DNA of 30,717 nt from a virus, in IMG/VR virus record IMGVR_UViG_3300023049_000124, positions 1-30,717 of that record, one strand, 5' to 3'. Positions 20,088 to 27,515 of the stretch are shown one piece after another (the stretch's first letter is position 1; the number at the start of each line of letters is the position of its first letter). A model generated the notes under the pieces. It worked only from the letters and a program-made list of their open reading frames with translations, was not told the DNA's origin and made no database searches. The position numbers and the translations under genes were made by a program.

Positions 20088-21224
20088 ATGACAGCAAAGC
20101 TTCATAGACAATTTGCCGACATAACAACATACTCAGACACCGAGCGCACAGCTGTATCTATTAGAGATGGTGTGCTTGAGTATCTAGGCGCTGAAATCGG
20201 CCTAGAACCACTCGACAAGATTTACACCGTCTACCGCTCCCCCGCAACAATCGCAAACGCCGCTTACGCAATGGCGGGCATCCCCCTGACCGGCAATCAT
20301 GTTAGTCTTGACGGCCCTGCTCCGAGCGACGGCGGGCGAGTTGAGTCGTCTACCGTCATCGATCAAATTGATGAGCCTACCCATTCACGCCTTGCTGTCA
20401 AGAACAAACTGACAGTAAGCGACGCACTACAAATCACGCTTAAAGACAAACGGCAATTATCCTTAGGATACGAAGCCGACCTTGTTCCTCACTCAAAATG
20501 GGACTACGAGCAAGTTAACATTGTCCCGCATCACCTAGCGGCTGTATCGGATGGACGTTGTGGCCCGTTATGCAGTTTCCTGGATCGGAAGCCGGAAAAA
20601 ACAAAAACAGAGGAGAAAAACATGCCAGAAAAGGTAAAATTATTTTTAGACACTGAAGGCCAGGTCAACCTGGAGCAGGTCGTGGAGATCGCCACGGCAC
20701 TTCCCGAGGCTATCAAGAAAGTTCCTGTTGACCAGCTGAAGAAAATTATGCCGTCGCTGCAACAAATCATGATGTATGCCAAAGAGCAGGGAGCTGTTGA
20801 AGAAGCTCCGGCTGAAGGCATGAAAGATGAAGAGCTGACCGACGAAGAGGCAGCCGCCAAAAAAGAAGCCGAGGGCAAGGAAGGCGATAATCCGAAGGAA
20901 AACTTTGCCGACTCCAAAGCATTCAAGGACGCGGTAGAAGCCAAGTCCAAGAAGTTTGCAGACTCCGAGGTCAAGCGGTACGCGCAGGTCGTTACCAAGG
21001 CTCGCAACTTCCTTGATGCTGATTACGATTTCAGCGACAAGAGCGCAAACAAAGTTATGGCTGATTCACTGGCAACTCAGAGCACCGACAAGTTTGAAGA
21101 CTCCGAATTGCCGGTAGCGTTCAAGCTGTTACGGAAACCAAACACCGACTATTCACAATTTGGCGACACCAAGCCCGATACGGGTCTTGAATCTCGCATC
21201 AATGCCGACTTAGGGGAGAAATAA
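20088..21224 (+). CDS. DUF2213 prohead protease-like protein with scaffold C-terminus
   Basis: This 378-residue protein has residues about 1-165 in the DUF2213 pattern: RTAVSIRDGVLEYLGAEIG, IPLTGNHVS with the conserved Gly-Asn-His, and KRQLSLGYEADLV, then IVPHHLAAVSDGRCGP. This last part resembles the Ser/His region of U35-type prohead proteases. Residues about 178-378 are acidic and helical, as in scaffolds, with a Glu/Lys-rich stretch. The start at ATG 20088 follows AGGTGG; a GTG at 20079 is less likely. An internal in-frame start with a strong ribosome site separates the two parts. Confidence 0.8.
   Translation: MTAKLHRQFADITTYSDTERTAVSIRDGVLEYLGAEIGLEPLDKIYTVYRSPATIANAAYAMAGIPLTGNHVSLDGPAPSDGGRVESSTVIDQIDEPTHSRLAVKNKLTVSDALQITLKDKRQLSLGYEADLVPHSKWDYEQVNIVPHHLAAVSDGRCGPLCSFLDRKPEKTKTEEKNMPEKVKLFLDTEGQVNLEQVVEIATALPEAIKKVPVDQLKKIMPSLQQIMMYAKEQGAVEEAPAEGMKDEELTDEEAAAKKEAEGKEGDNPKENFADSKAFKDAVEAKSKKFADSEVKRYAQVVTKARNFLDADYDFSDKSANKVMADSLATQSTDKFEDSELPVAFKLLRKPNTDYSQFGDTKPDTGLESRINADLGEK
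20622..21224 (+). CDS. Nested scaffolding protein from an internal start
   Basis: Inside the DUF2213 gene, GAGGAG lies about 7 bases before an in-frame ATG at 20622, exactly where the protease domain ends and the acidic helical part begins. The product would be 200 residues (MPEKVKLFLDTEGQVNLEQV onward), a typical scaffold size. Lambda C/Nu3 and other phages make protease and free scaffold from the same nested arrangement. I infer the same here. The ribosome site and domain border are seen directly. Confidence 0.65.
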   Translation: MPEKVKLFLDTEGQVNLEQVVEIATALPEAIKKVPVDQLKKIMPSLQQIMMYAKEQGAVEEAPAEGMKDEELTDEEAAAKKEAEGKEGDNPKENFADSKAFKDAVEAKSKKFADSEVKRYAQVVTKARNFLDADYDFSDKSANKVMADSLATQSTDKFEDSELPVAFKLLRKPNTDYSQFGDTKPDTGLESRINADLGEK

Positions 21225-21227
21225 ACC

Positions 21228-22070
21228 ATGGCCTTTAAAGACACCACACTACAAAACAACCCGGATCTGGGCGCAGGCGAGGTCATTAAGGCCAGCCCCT
21301 ACAATATTTCCGCATTCGAGATCTTCGAGGATGGACTGATTGAGGGACGCTTCTGCAAATACGACACAGGAAGCATCGACAACCTGGACGCGTCAGGTAC
21401 CCCGGTTATCGCGGGTATCGTAAAGCGCAAGATCACCGGCGAGATCGGCACCGGCATTTACAGCACCGCCGGCCAAGAGATTGACCAGGTGGCCGAGGTT
21501 ATTAACTTCGGCTTTGCAACTGTCACAGTTACAGACACTGCTGATCCGGCCAAGTACGATCAGGTTTATACCGTAAACGCTGATTCTGTTGACGCGGGCA
21601 AAGCCACTGAATCGTCAGCCGAGACCATTGTCAATGGTGCCGTTTTCTGGGAAGAAAAGAAAGCCGGTGTTTGGCTAGTTCGTGTAATGATGGGGGTCGA
21701 GACCTCAACGTCTTACGTTGCAGCGCCTTCCAGCCTTGAGATTGCTGCCGTTGACGGAACAGACGGCACGGCAGCTGTCAGCATTCAGGCGAAATCAGCC
21801 GACGGCACCGACTACGCTGAAAACGTATATACGCGGGTTTGGCTGGGAACATCAGACAATTTTACAGCTGTTGCTATCACCGACCTGGCGGTTAGCACGG
21901 GCACGGTAAAGGAAATCGTTACCGCCGAAGCTGAAAATATCCTGATTTCAGATGCGACAGGCTTGATTGAGTTGACTCTGGATAATAATGGTGCGGGTTC
22001 ACTTTATTTGTGGGCCGAAATTTCCGGTAATATCTACGCCTCTGGCGAAATCGTAATCACATCAGTATAA
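21228..22070 (+). CDS. Head decoration / structural cement protein with C-terminal Ig-like domain
   Basis: This 280-residue protein starts 3 bases after the scaffold stop. Residues about 1-155 have the cement-type beta layout (MAFKDTTLQNNPDLGAGEVI, GRFCKYDTGSIDN, VIAGIVKRKI) that binds the capsid surface. Residues about 160-280 (APSSLEIAAVDGTDGTAAVS to ASGEIVITSV) look like an immunoglobulin-like beta-sandwich, as often added to phage surface proteins for weak attachment to mucus or cells. The position between scaffold and major capsid is standard. Confidence 0.75.
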   Translation: MAFKDTTLQNNPDLGAGEVIKASPYNISAFEIFEDGLIEGRFCKYDTGSIDNLDASGTPVIAGIVKRKITGEIGTGIYSTAGQEIDQVAEVINFGFATVTVTDTADPAKYDQVYTVNADSVDAGKATESSAETIVNGAVFWEEKKAGVWLVRVMMGVETSTSYVAAPSSLEIAAVDGTDGTAAVSIQAKSADGTDYAENVYTRVWLGTSDNFTAVAITDLAVSTGTVKEIVTAEAENILISDATGLIELTLDNNGAGSLYLWAEISGNIYASGEIVITSV

Positions 22071-22080
22071 GGGGTAAAAA

Positions 22081-23058
22081 ATGAAACCTAATATTAAACG
22101 AGTAAAATCCCTTTACGGGGTGCAGTCTTTCGATGCTGCAGCGAACTACGCCAAGAAGAACTTTAGGGACGCGGGTGGCATCATCCTTGCGCGGAACTTG
22201 GAGCACGTTAGCGCCGAGATCTTCACGCAGGAGTTCGCCGGCCTGACGTTCTTGCAGCAAGGAATCGAGGTAAACAACGAGGGCGGGTATGCCACTAGCA
22301 TCCGCAAGCTCAAACTGCGCACTGAGGGCGGCTTTCGCGAATCCGGCAGCAACACCAATACCACCGGCAAGATCACTTTGTCTGGCGAAGACGACAGCAT
22401 CCCGGTGTTCACAATGGAAGGCGAGTCTGATTGGTCTGAGATCGAGTTGAAGCAGGCCGAGCTTGAGAACATCAACCTTCCCAGCCGGTTTTTCGAAGGT
22501 CATGCGGAACTTTACAACCGCAAGATCGACGATCTTGGCTTTCTTGGTCAAGTCCGTACCGATGGCAGCCAGAAAACCACCGGCCTTTTGAATTATGCTG
22601 GGTTTACCAGCGGCGCCTCGGTAACAACTGCGGTACTGTCAACAGGCCAAGAGCTTTACGACGAGATTGCAGAGTTGATTACCGCTCAATGGACTGGCGT
22701 GCTGAACGTGGACAGCTACAAAGCTGACCGTGTGACTATGCCCGCGAGCGTTTACAATATCTGCTCCACCAAGATCCTCAACAGCGCCGGGTCTGAAATG
22801 TCCGTGCTTAGGGCTCTTCAAAGCAACTTCCCAACCGTAACTTTCGGACTGACGACAAAAGCTGAAGACGTTGGCGGTAATTCTGTAACAGTGGCATTCT
22901 CTTCAAACCGAAGAGCATTGCAGTTCCGCCTTCCTGTTCCATTGAATGTTTCCAGCGTCGATCAGCGCGGCTTTAAGTATTATGTCGAGTCTTATTTTGG
23001 AGTTGCTGGTCTGGACGTTATCGAGGACGACGCAGCTCAGATCCTGACAGGGCTCTAG
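22081..23058 (+). CDS. Major capsid protein (DUF2184-like)
   Basis: This 325-residue HK97-fold shell protein fits the DUF2184 family: RNLEHVSAEIFTQEFAGLTF (residues about 39-58), SDWSEIELKQAELENINLPS, DLGFLGQ with a glycine-rich TTGLLNYAGF loop, KADRVTMPASVYNICSTKIL, and a C-terminal RFKxxxR-like FRLPVPLNVSSVDQRGFKYY. A conserved start directly after the cement protein and a strong AGGGGTAAAA ribosome region support it. Ends in TAG. Confidence 0.85.
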   Translation: MKPNIKRVKSLYGVQSFDAAANYAKKNFRDAGGIILARNLEHVSAEIFTQEFAGLTFLQQGIEVNNEGGYATSIRKLKLRTEGGFRESGSNTNTTGKITLSGEDDSIPVFTMEGESDWSEIELKQAELENINLPSRFFEGHAELYNRKIDDLGFLGQVRTDGSQKTTGLLNYAGFTSGASVTTAVLSTGQELYDEIAELITAQWTGVLNVDSYKADRVTMPASVYNICSTKILNSAGSEMSVLRALQSNFPTVTFGLTTKAEDVGGNSVTVAFSSNRRALQFRLPVPLNVSSVDQRGFKYYVESYFGVAGLDVIEDDAAQILTGL

Positions 23059-23069
23059 GAGGTTGACCC

Positions 23070-23300
23070 ATGGAAGAATATAATTTTCCAGATAAAGTTG
23101 AACCGAAGAAGGCTGTACCGAAGAAACCGAGGAAAGCGGACAAAGTTATCCGAAATATTTCCAGGGTACGCTTCAAAGTGTATGGCCGAATCGTTCAGCC
23201 TGGGGGCGAGTACACCCCGACTGCTGCCGACCTAAAAGACGAAAAAGGAGGCAAGCGGATCGAGAACGCAATTAAAAAAGGGTATCTGGAGCGAGGCTAA
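23070..23300 (+). CDS. Small basic protein after capsid (head-associated)
   Basis: This 76-residue protein is very rich in Lys and Pro in its first 30 residues (VEPKKAVPKKPRKADK), followed by a compact beta segment (RVRFKVYGRIVQPGGEYTPT) and a helix ending KKGYLERG. AGGAGG is directly upstream of the ATG. Small basic proteins here are usually head-completion or decoration parts. I know no exact family. Confidence 0.6.
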   Translation: MEEYNFPDKVEPKKAVPKKPRKADKVIRNISRVRFKVYGRIVQPGGEYTPTAADLKDEKGGKRIENAIKKGYLERG

Positions 23301-23303
23301 GCA

Positions 23304-23657
23304 ATGGCAGTTTCAACAGATTTCAAAACCCGCTTCCCAGAGTTCGAGACGACAATTGTCGATCAGTATATCCCGATTCTGGAACCTGTCTGGCCGTGCT
23401 ATTGGGGCGGGGATTATGCTGCCGCTTGCGGTCAGGAGATCGTTCTGAATCTGCTAGCTCACTTGATAACGGTAGAAATTTCAGCGGGTAGCGAGAACGT
23501 CAAAACAGCACAATCCAAATCCGTGGGTAACGTGTCGATTTCTTATAGTCAGGGTTACGCTCCGACCAGCGAGCGTAATGCCTGGTTGAAGACGACAAAG
23601 TACGGGTCTCGTTATTTATGGCTGACATCTCGAAACGCGGGAGGGTTTTTCGTATGA
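23304..23657 (+). CDS. Head-tail connector / adaptor (DUF4054-like)
   Basis: This 117-residue protein has the adaptor pattern: FKTRFPEFETTIVDQYIPIL (residues 7-26), then EIVLNLLAHLITVE, and a SVGNVSISYSQGY strand (73-85) near the end, followed by TTKYGSRYLWLTSRN. These proteins form the ring under the portal. It sits between capsid and neck genes. The stop overlaps the next ATG as ATGA. Confidence 0.75.
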   Translation: MAVSTDFKTRFPEFETTIVDQYIPILEPVWPCYWGGDYAAACGQEIVLNLLAHLITVEISAGSENVKTAQSKSVGNVSISYSQGYAPTSERNAWLKTTKYGSRYLWLTSRNAGGFFV

Positions 23658-24118
23658 CACCTGAACAAATGCTTGAAAACACCGGTGCTTATCTCAAGAA
23701 TCTTGAGAAAGCAAAGCGCGGATATATCGCCGTCGGCCTTCCCTCTGAGGAAGTTGGCGGTACTGTTTACGATGATGGACAAACCGTTGTCCAAGTCGGC
23801 GCGCAACATGAATTCGGTGCAGGTGTTCCCCGTCGATCATTTCTCAGGACTCCATTTGATATAAAAAAAGATGACCTTGACAAAGCTATCGCAAAACAGT
23901 TTGAAGATGTATTCAAGCGCGGCAAGAAAGCAGAGCAGGCGCTAGGATTAATTGGCACCGTCGCTGTCAATATCAGCAAGGGTGCGTTCACGTCACGCGG
24001 CTATGGTGAGTGGCCGGACATTACGCAAGCGACTAAAGACGCTAAGGGTAGTAGCCAGGTGTTGATCGATACCGGCACTCTACGCAACTCGATTACTTAC
24101 GTGGTGCGCGGGATATGA
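23654..24118 (+). CDS. Neck / tail-completion protein (gp10/virion-morphogenesis-like)
   Basis: This 154-residue protein has the layout of small neck proteins: KRGYIAVGLPSEEVGGTVYD (residues about 22-41), AQHEFGAGVPRRSFLRTPFD (about 54-73, conserved His-Glu-Phe-Gly plus Pro-Arg-Ser-Phe-Leu-Arg) and a C-terminal SSQVLIDTGTLRNSITYVV. That last motif (LIDTGxLRxSIT) is typical of phage virion morphogenesis / HK97 gp10-type proteins. The start at 23654 is chosen for the ATGA overlap and GGAGGG upstream, not the overlapping start at 23618. Confidence 0.75.
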   Translation: MTPEQMLENTGAYLKNLEKAKRGYIAVGLPSEEVGGTVYDDGQTVVQVGAQHEFGAGVPRRSFLRTPFDIKKDDLDKAIAKQFEDVFKRGKKAEQALGLIGTVAVNISKGAFTSRGYGEWPDITQATKDAKGSSQVLIDTGTLRNSITYVVRGI

Positions 24119-24462
24119 ATATTCTTGACGTATCAGACGCACTCACAGAATGGGAGCGGCCAACAGTTATCAAGACAGTCACCGAGACAACGGAAGACTT
24201 TCAGCCGGTTGAGACGGTCACATCGCGCACCAAGAATTGCGTTATCCAAGTTGCCGAAAAAGAAAAGCTCAACCCGGCAACCATCGACTGGTCGCTTGAA
24301 TATCTAATGATCCACAGCAAGTCAGATATCGATATCGACGAGCTGATCGAGTATGAAGGCATGGATTATATAGTCATCGAGCGCGGCCCTTGGCGCGGGT
24401 ACGGGTACACTGATGTTGTTGCGGTCGAAACAAAACGGCCACTGGTAACGGTGACACCATGA
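24115..24462 (+). CDS. Head-tail joining protein, 115 residues
   Basis: No exact family is recognised. The protein is beta-rich (VIKTVTETTEDFQPVETVTS, NCVIQVAEKEKLN, WSLEYLMIHSKSD, EYEGMDYIVIERGPWRGYGY), like small stopper or head-closure proteins that follow gp10-like genes. It is coupled to both neighbours by 4-base overlaps. Function is inferred from place and fold-like pattern. Confidence 0.55.
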   Translation: MNILDVSDALTEWERPTVIKTVTETTEDFQPVETVTSRTKNCVIQVAEKEKLNPATIDWSLEYLMIHSKSDIDIDELIEYEGMDYIVIERGPWRGYGYTDVVAVETKRPLVTVTP

Positions 24463-24941
24463 ACGAACCTCTCAGACTTACAGCCCTGTTTATTCGTGAC
24501 CTGCTAGGATACAACGAGCAGCTAATCCGCATCGGCCGTCAGAATTATGACATCACAGATTTTACCATCGGATACATAGGCGTTGATTCCCTCGGCGCGG
24601 CAAGACGATTAGCCAGCGGCGAGCAATACGACGGCACCCTTGAGCAGATGACATACCAGCAACAGTGGATCGCACCCGTCACAATTTCATTTTATGGATC
24701 CGACGCGTGGGCCACAGCAACAACTTTTGCCTTGTTTATTCAATCGCAAAAAGCCCTTGAGCTTCAGGAGTCGTTGGAGATTGGTGTTTTTCAGGCGTCC
24801 GGCCTCACAGATGTTAAAATGCTCACCGGCCAGCAATACGGCGAGCGGCAAGAGCTAACCCTGAATGTACGATATGCAACGTCTGCAAATGTTGATACAC
24901 TCAGAATAGACACAGCAATAACAGACATATCAACTGATTAG
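24459..24941 (+). CDS. Tail/neck terminator-like protein
   Basis: This 160-residue protein lies directly before the sheath gene, where the tail terminator (completion) ring of contractile phages is encoded. The sequence YDGTLEQMTYQQQWIAPVTI (residues about 53-72), then DAWATATTFALFIQSQKALE, and a final beta strand REQELTLNVRYA-like segment are consistent with phage gp12-like neck terminators. A 4-base overlap couples it to the preceding gene. Confidence 0.65.
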   Translation: MNEPLRLTALFIRDLLGYNEQLIRIGRQNYDITDFTIGYIGVDSLGAARRLASGEQYDGTLEQMTYQQQWIAPVTISFYGSDAWATATTFALFIQSQKALELQESLEIGVFQASGLTDVKMLTGQQYGERQELTLNVRYATSANVDTLRIDTAITDISTD

Positions 24942-24952
24942 GAGATTAACCA

Positions 24953-26452
24953 ATGAGCGTAAGTATTAAAAATGTCGTAACTGTCACCCTCTTGCAAGGC
25001 GGTGCCCTTGCGATGGCGGACAATCCTAACGTTGTCGCAATGATGACCAGCGAACAGCAAGGCCCACTTTCGTCAGCAAGTCGATACCGTATTTATTCAG
25101 AGGCGGCAAGTGTGGCGGCAGACTTTGGCACAGCAAGCCAAGCGTATGATTTCGCGTTATCGTTTTTTGCAACCCAACCCAACCCAACCAACGCAGGCGG
25201 ATTCCTGGTTATCGGATTCTGGCGCGGCGCTGATGAGGAAGTGGCAGCAACCGCAGCAAGCTTAAACGGTGCTCAGTTGTCCGAGGCCACGGTAGTGAGT
25301 GCATTGCAGCAAGTCGCAGACGGGGCGTTTGATGTTGACATTGACGGCGTAACCGAAAACCTGACAGCTCTGGACTTCCAAGCAACAACTACGCTGGATG
25401 AAATTGCGGTTGTTATCGACACGGCATTGACCGGCGGCACGGCAGCGGTGGTTGATCAACGCATTGTCATCACCAGCTCGACCACAGGAGCGACAAGCCT
25501 GATTACGTTCGCCACCGACCCCGGCACCGGAACATTCATCGGCCAGACTTTGGCACTGACAACCGGTTCAGGTGGCTTCCTGACTCAAGGCGCGGCGGCT
25601 GAAACGCTAAGCGCCGAAACCAAACTTGAGGGAATCACGGAACTGCGCGGCCAAGTTAAGTTCCGAGGCGCAATGTTCATCGACAATCCAACGGACGAAG
25701 AGTCTAAGACGCTTGCAGAATGGGGGCAAGCAAACGACGTGCTTCAGTATGACGTTTTCGAAAGTCCAACCAACTTGCTTGTTGATCCAACCAACGTGGT
25801 CTGGGATATCAAGCTGTCGAGCCTGACCAACTACCGGATGCTGTACAGCAAGGCGGGCAACCGCAAACTGGCGGCTTCGTACATGGCTCGGGCGCACACG
25901 GTTAATTTTGCGGCTGAGAACTCAGCGTTGACCATGCACCTCAAAGAGCTCTCTGTTGCGGCGGAAGAATACAGCCAGACGGAAGTCAACAACGCAAAGA
26001 CCGTTGGCCTTGACTTATACACCACGATCAAATTAACACCGGCTATCCTGACCAGCGGGGCGAATAATTTCACTGATGAGCGCTATAATCTCATTGCGTA
26101 TGTGGATTTCTTGCAAATCGACATGTACAACCTGCTCAAGCTGACAGGCACCAAGATTCCGCAAACACGAAGAGGCGTTAATCAACTGATCGATCAGGCC
26201 GAGAAAACAACCCGGCAGTTTGTCCGGGCAGGAGTAGCAGCCCCAGGAACATGGTCCAGCCCTGATTACTTCGGCAACCGCGAGACGTTCGAGCAGAGCA
26301 TCATCAATAACGGCTTCTACTGGTTGGCCGGATCTTTGGCTGACCAGGCGCAGAACTCACGAGAGGCCCGCGAGAGCCCAGTTTTGCAAGGAGCTGTAAA
26401 AATGGCGGGCGCTATTCACTCGGTCGATCTTATCGTTGTCGTTAACCGATAA
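24953..26452 (+). CDS. Contractile tail sheath protein (DUF3383-like)
   Basis: This 499-residue protein resembles the DUF3383 sheath family of small myophages. The N-terminus (MSVSIKNVVTVTLLQGGALA and YRIYSEAASVAADFGTASQA-YDFALSFFATQP) is the characteristic part. The middle (residues about 90-215) is a Gly/Thr-rich insertion exposed on the outside, and the C-terminal half (YNLIAYVDFLQIDMYNLLKL, then IDQAEKTTRQFVRAGVAAPG) makes the contractile core. A strong ribosome site (AGGAGATTAACC) precedes the start. The presence of a sheath fixes the myovirus form. Confidence 0.88.
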   Translation: MSVSIKNVVTVTLLQGGALAMADNPNVVAMMTSEQQGPLSSASRYRIYSEAASVAADFGTASQAYDFALSFFATQPNPTNAGGFLVIGFWRGADEEVAATAASLNGAQLSEATVVSALQQVADGAFDVDIDGVTENLTALDFQATTTLDEIAVVIDTALTGGTAAVVDQRIVITSSTTGATSLITFATDPGTGTFIGQTLALTTGSGGFLTQGAAAETLSAETKLEGITELRGQVKFRGAMFIDNPTDEESKTLAEWGQANDVLQYDVFESPTNLLVDPTNVVWDIKLSSLTNYRMLYSKAGNRKLAASYMARAHTVNFAAENSALTMHLKELSVAAEEYSQTEVNNAKTVGLDLYTTIKLTPAILTSGANNFTDERYNLIAYVDFLQIDMYNLLKLTGTKIPQTRRGVNQLIDQAEKTTRQFVRAGVAAPGTWSSPDYFGNRETFEQSIINNGFYWLAGSLADQAQNSREARESPVLQGAVKMAGAIHSVDLIVVVNR

Positions 26453-26481
26453 TTTGCAACATTTAAACAGGAGGTAAAACC

Positions 26482-26913
26482 ATGGCAGGAATAACATTAG
26501 CAGCAGACAGTACAACGGTCGTTCTCAACGGCACGGCCATTGTCGATTTGGCAGAAGGGGATTACATAGTCCTTGCTCCGGTCAATCCAGCCACATCGCA
26601 TATCAATAGCACCAACGGTGGTGTAAATATCAATGAGCGTTCGGATCGTGGCGTCCATGACCTGACTCTCCGTGTCCAGCGTTACAGCGAGTCGGACGGG
26701 TTTCTGAACAACCTGCTCAGGCAGTCGCCCCCTGTTGTTGTCAACGGGAGCCTAAAGGAAAATTTCAATCGTGATGGGATCGATGGCGTGGAATCTTGGA
26801 GCTTGGAGCTTGGCAGCGTAACGACTCAGCCGACAAGCACAAAATCAGGCACTGACGGCAACGCTCTTCAGGAGTACATGATTCGATTCCGCAACGCATC
26901 TCGCAATCTGTAA
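26482..26913 (+). CDS. Tail tube protein
   Basis: This 143-residue protein directly follows the sheath, with AGGAGG before the ATG. It is beta-rich: AGITLAADSTTVVLNGTAIV, DYIVLAPVNPATSHINSTNG-GVNINERSDRGVHDLTLRV, QRYSESDGFLNNLLRQ and GVESWSLELGSVTTQPTSTK. This is the pattern of small DUF3277-like tube proteins. It polymerises inside the sheath. Length and order are as expected. Confidence 0.85.
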   Translation: MAGITLAADSTTVVLNGTAIVDLAEGDYIVLAPVNPATSHINSTNGGVNINERSDRGVHDLTLRVQRYSESDGFLNNLLRQSPPVVVNGSLKENFNRDGIDGVESWSLELGSVTTQPTSTKSGTDGNALQEYMIRFRNASRNL

Positions 26914-26928
26914 GAAATGGAGAACAAT

Positions 26929-27300
26929 ATGACTGAACCACAATCAGAAAGAACGCAAGCACTTTCAATGCTCAAAGCAGTGCATGATGATCAGTCGGCA
27001 ACGCTCCCGAGCGGACGAGAATATAAGTTGACTAAGATGACGCATAAGCAGCGGCGTCGTGTCTTTGCATTTTTTACTAAGAAACAAAAGGAGATCCAGA
27101 ACGGCGATTTTTCCTTTCTCGACTCCGCGGAGTTTGAGCCGGTGGAAAAAGTCATCATGGATACGGTGCTTTTCGAGGGTGCGCAGATCAGCAAGATTCC
27201 GAACATTTGGGATGATCAGCCAGAGGACTACGTTATTTTTATCACCACCATGCTCGGCGCGATTTCATACCCGTTTTTGGGCGGAGGCAGTGGCGGCTAA
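26929..27300 (+). CDS. Tail assembly chaperone, upstream frame
   Basis: This 123-residue protein lies between tube and tape measure, the place of gpG-like tail chaperones. The sequence is KLTKMTHKQRRRVFAFFTKK then VEKVIMDTVLFEGAQISKIP. The start at 26929 is chosen because GGAG lies 6 bases before it. An ATG at 26917 covers that site. It ends in a Gly-rich FLGGGSGG. A -1 frame continues into a second part that reaches the tape-measure start, which predicts a programmed frameshift as in many phages. Confidence 0.75.
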   Translation: MTEPQSERTQALSMLKAVHDDQSATLPSGREYKLTKMTHKQRRRVFAFFTKKQKEIQNGDFSFLDSAEFEPVEKVIMDTVLFEGAQISKIPNIWDDQPEDYVIFITTMLGAISYPFLGGGSGG

Positions 27301-27515
27301 CGGTCCAAGCGCCCCTGTCTGAACCGAGCCTTATTGCATACAGCAATTTGTCGAATGAATCAATGATAGAACATGCCTTGGTGCGATACGGATACGGGAC
27401 GTTGGATCAAGTCAGAGATATGGACACGGAAGATTTCCTTGACGCAGTAGAATACCAGGAAATTTCATCGTCCATTGAACAATATCGAATGGAACAAGCG
27501 CAGAGGGAGCGATAA
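27279..27515 (+). CDS. Tail assembly chaperone, downstream part reached by -1 frameshift
   Basis: The -1 frame is open from inside the first chaperone frame to TAA 27513-27515 and has no start codon with a ribosome site. A candidate slip site GTTTTTG is at 27273-27279. The resulting fused protein would be about 195 residues. The 78-residue extension (ALVRYGYGTLDQVRDMDTED, FLDAVEYQEISSSIEQYRME) looks like the second half of gpGT-type chaperones that bind the tape measure. The stop overlaps the tape-measure ATG as TAATG. Confidence 0.65.
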   Translation, partial: GRRQWRLTVQAPLSEPSLIAYSNLSNESMIEHALVRYGYGTLDQVRDMDTEDFLDAVEYQEISSSIEQYRMEQAQRER

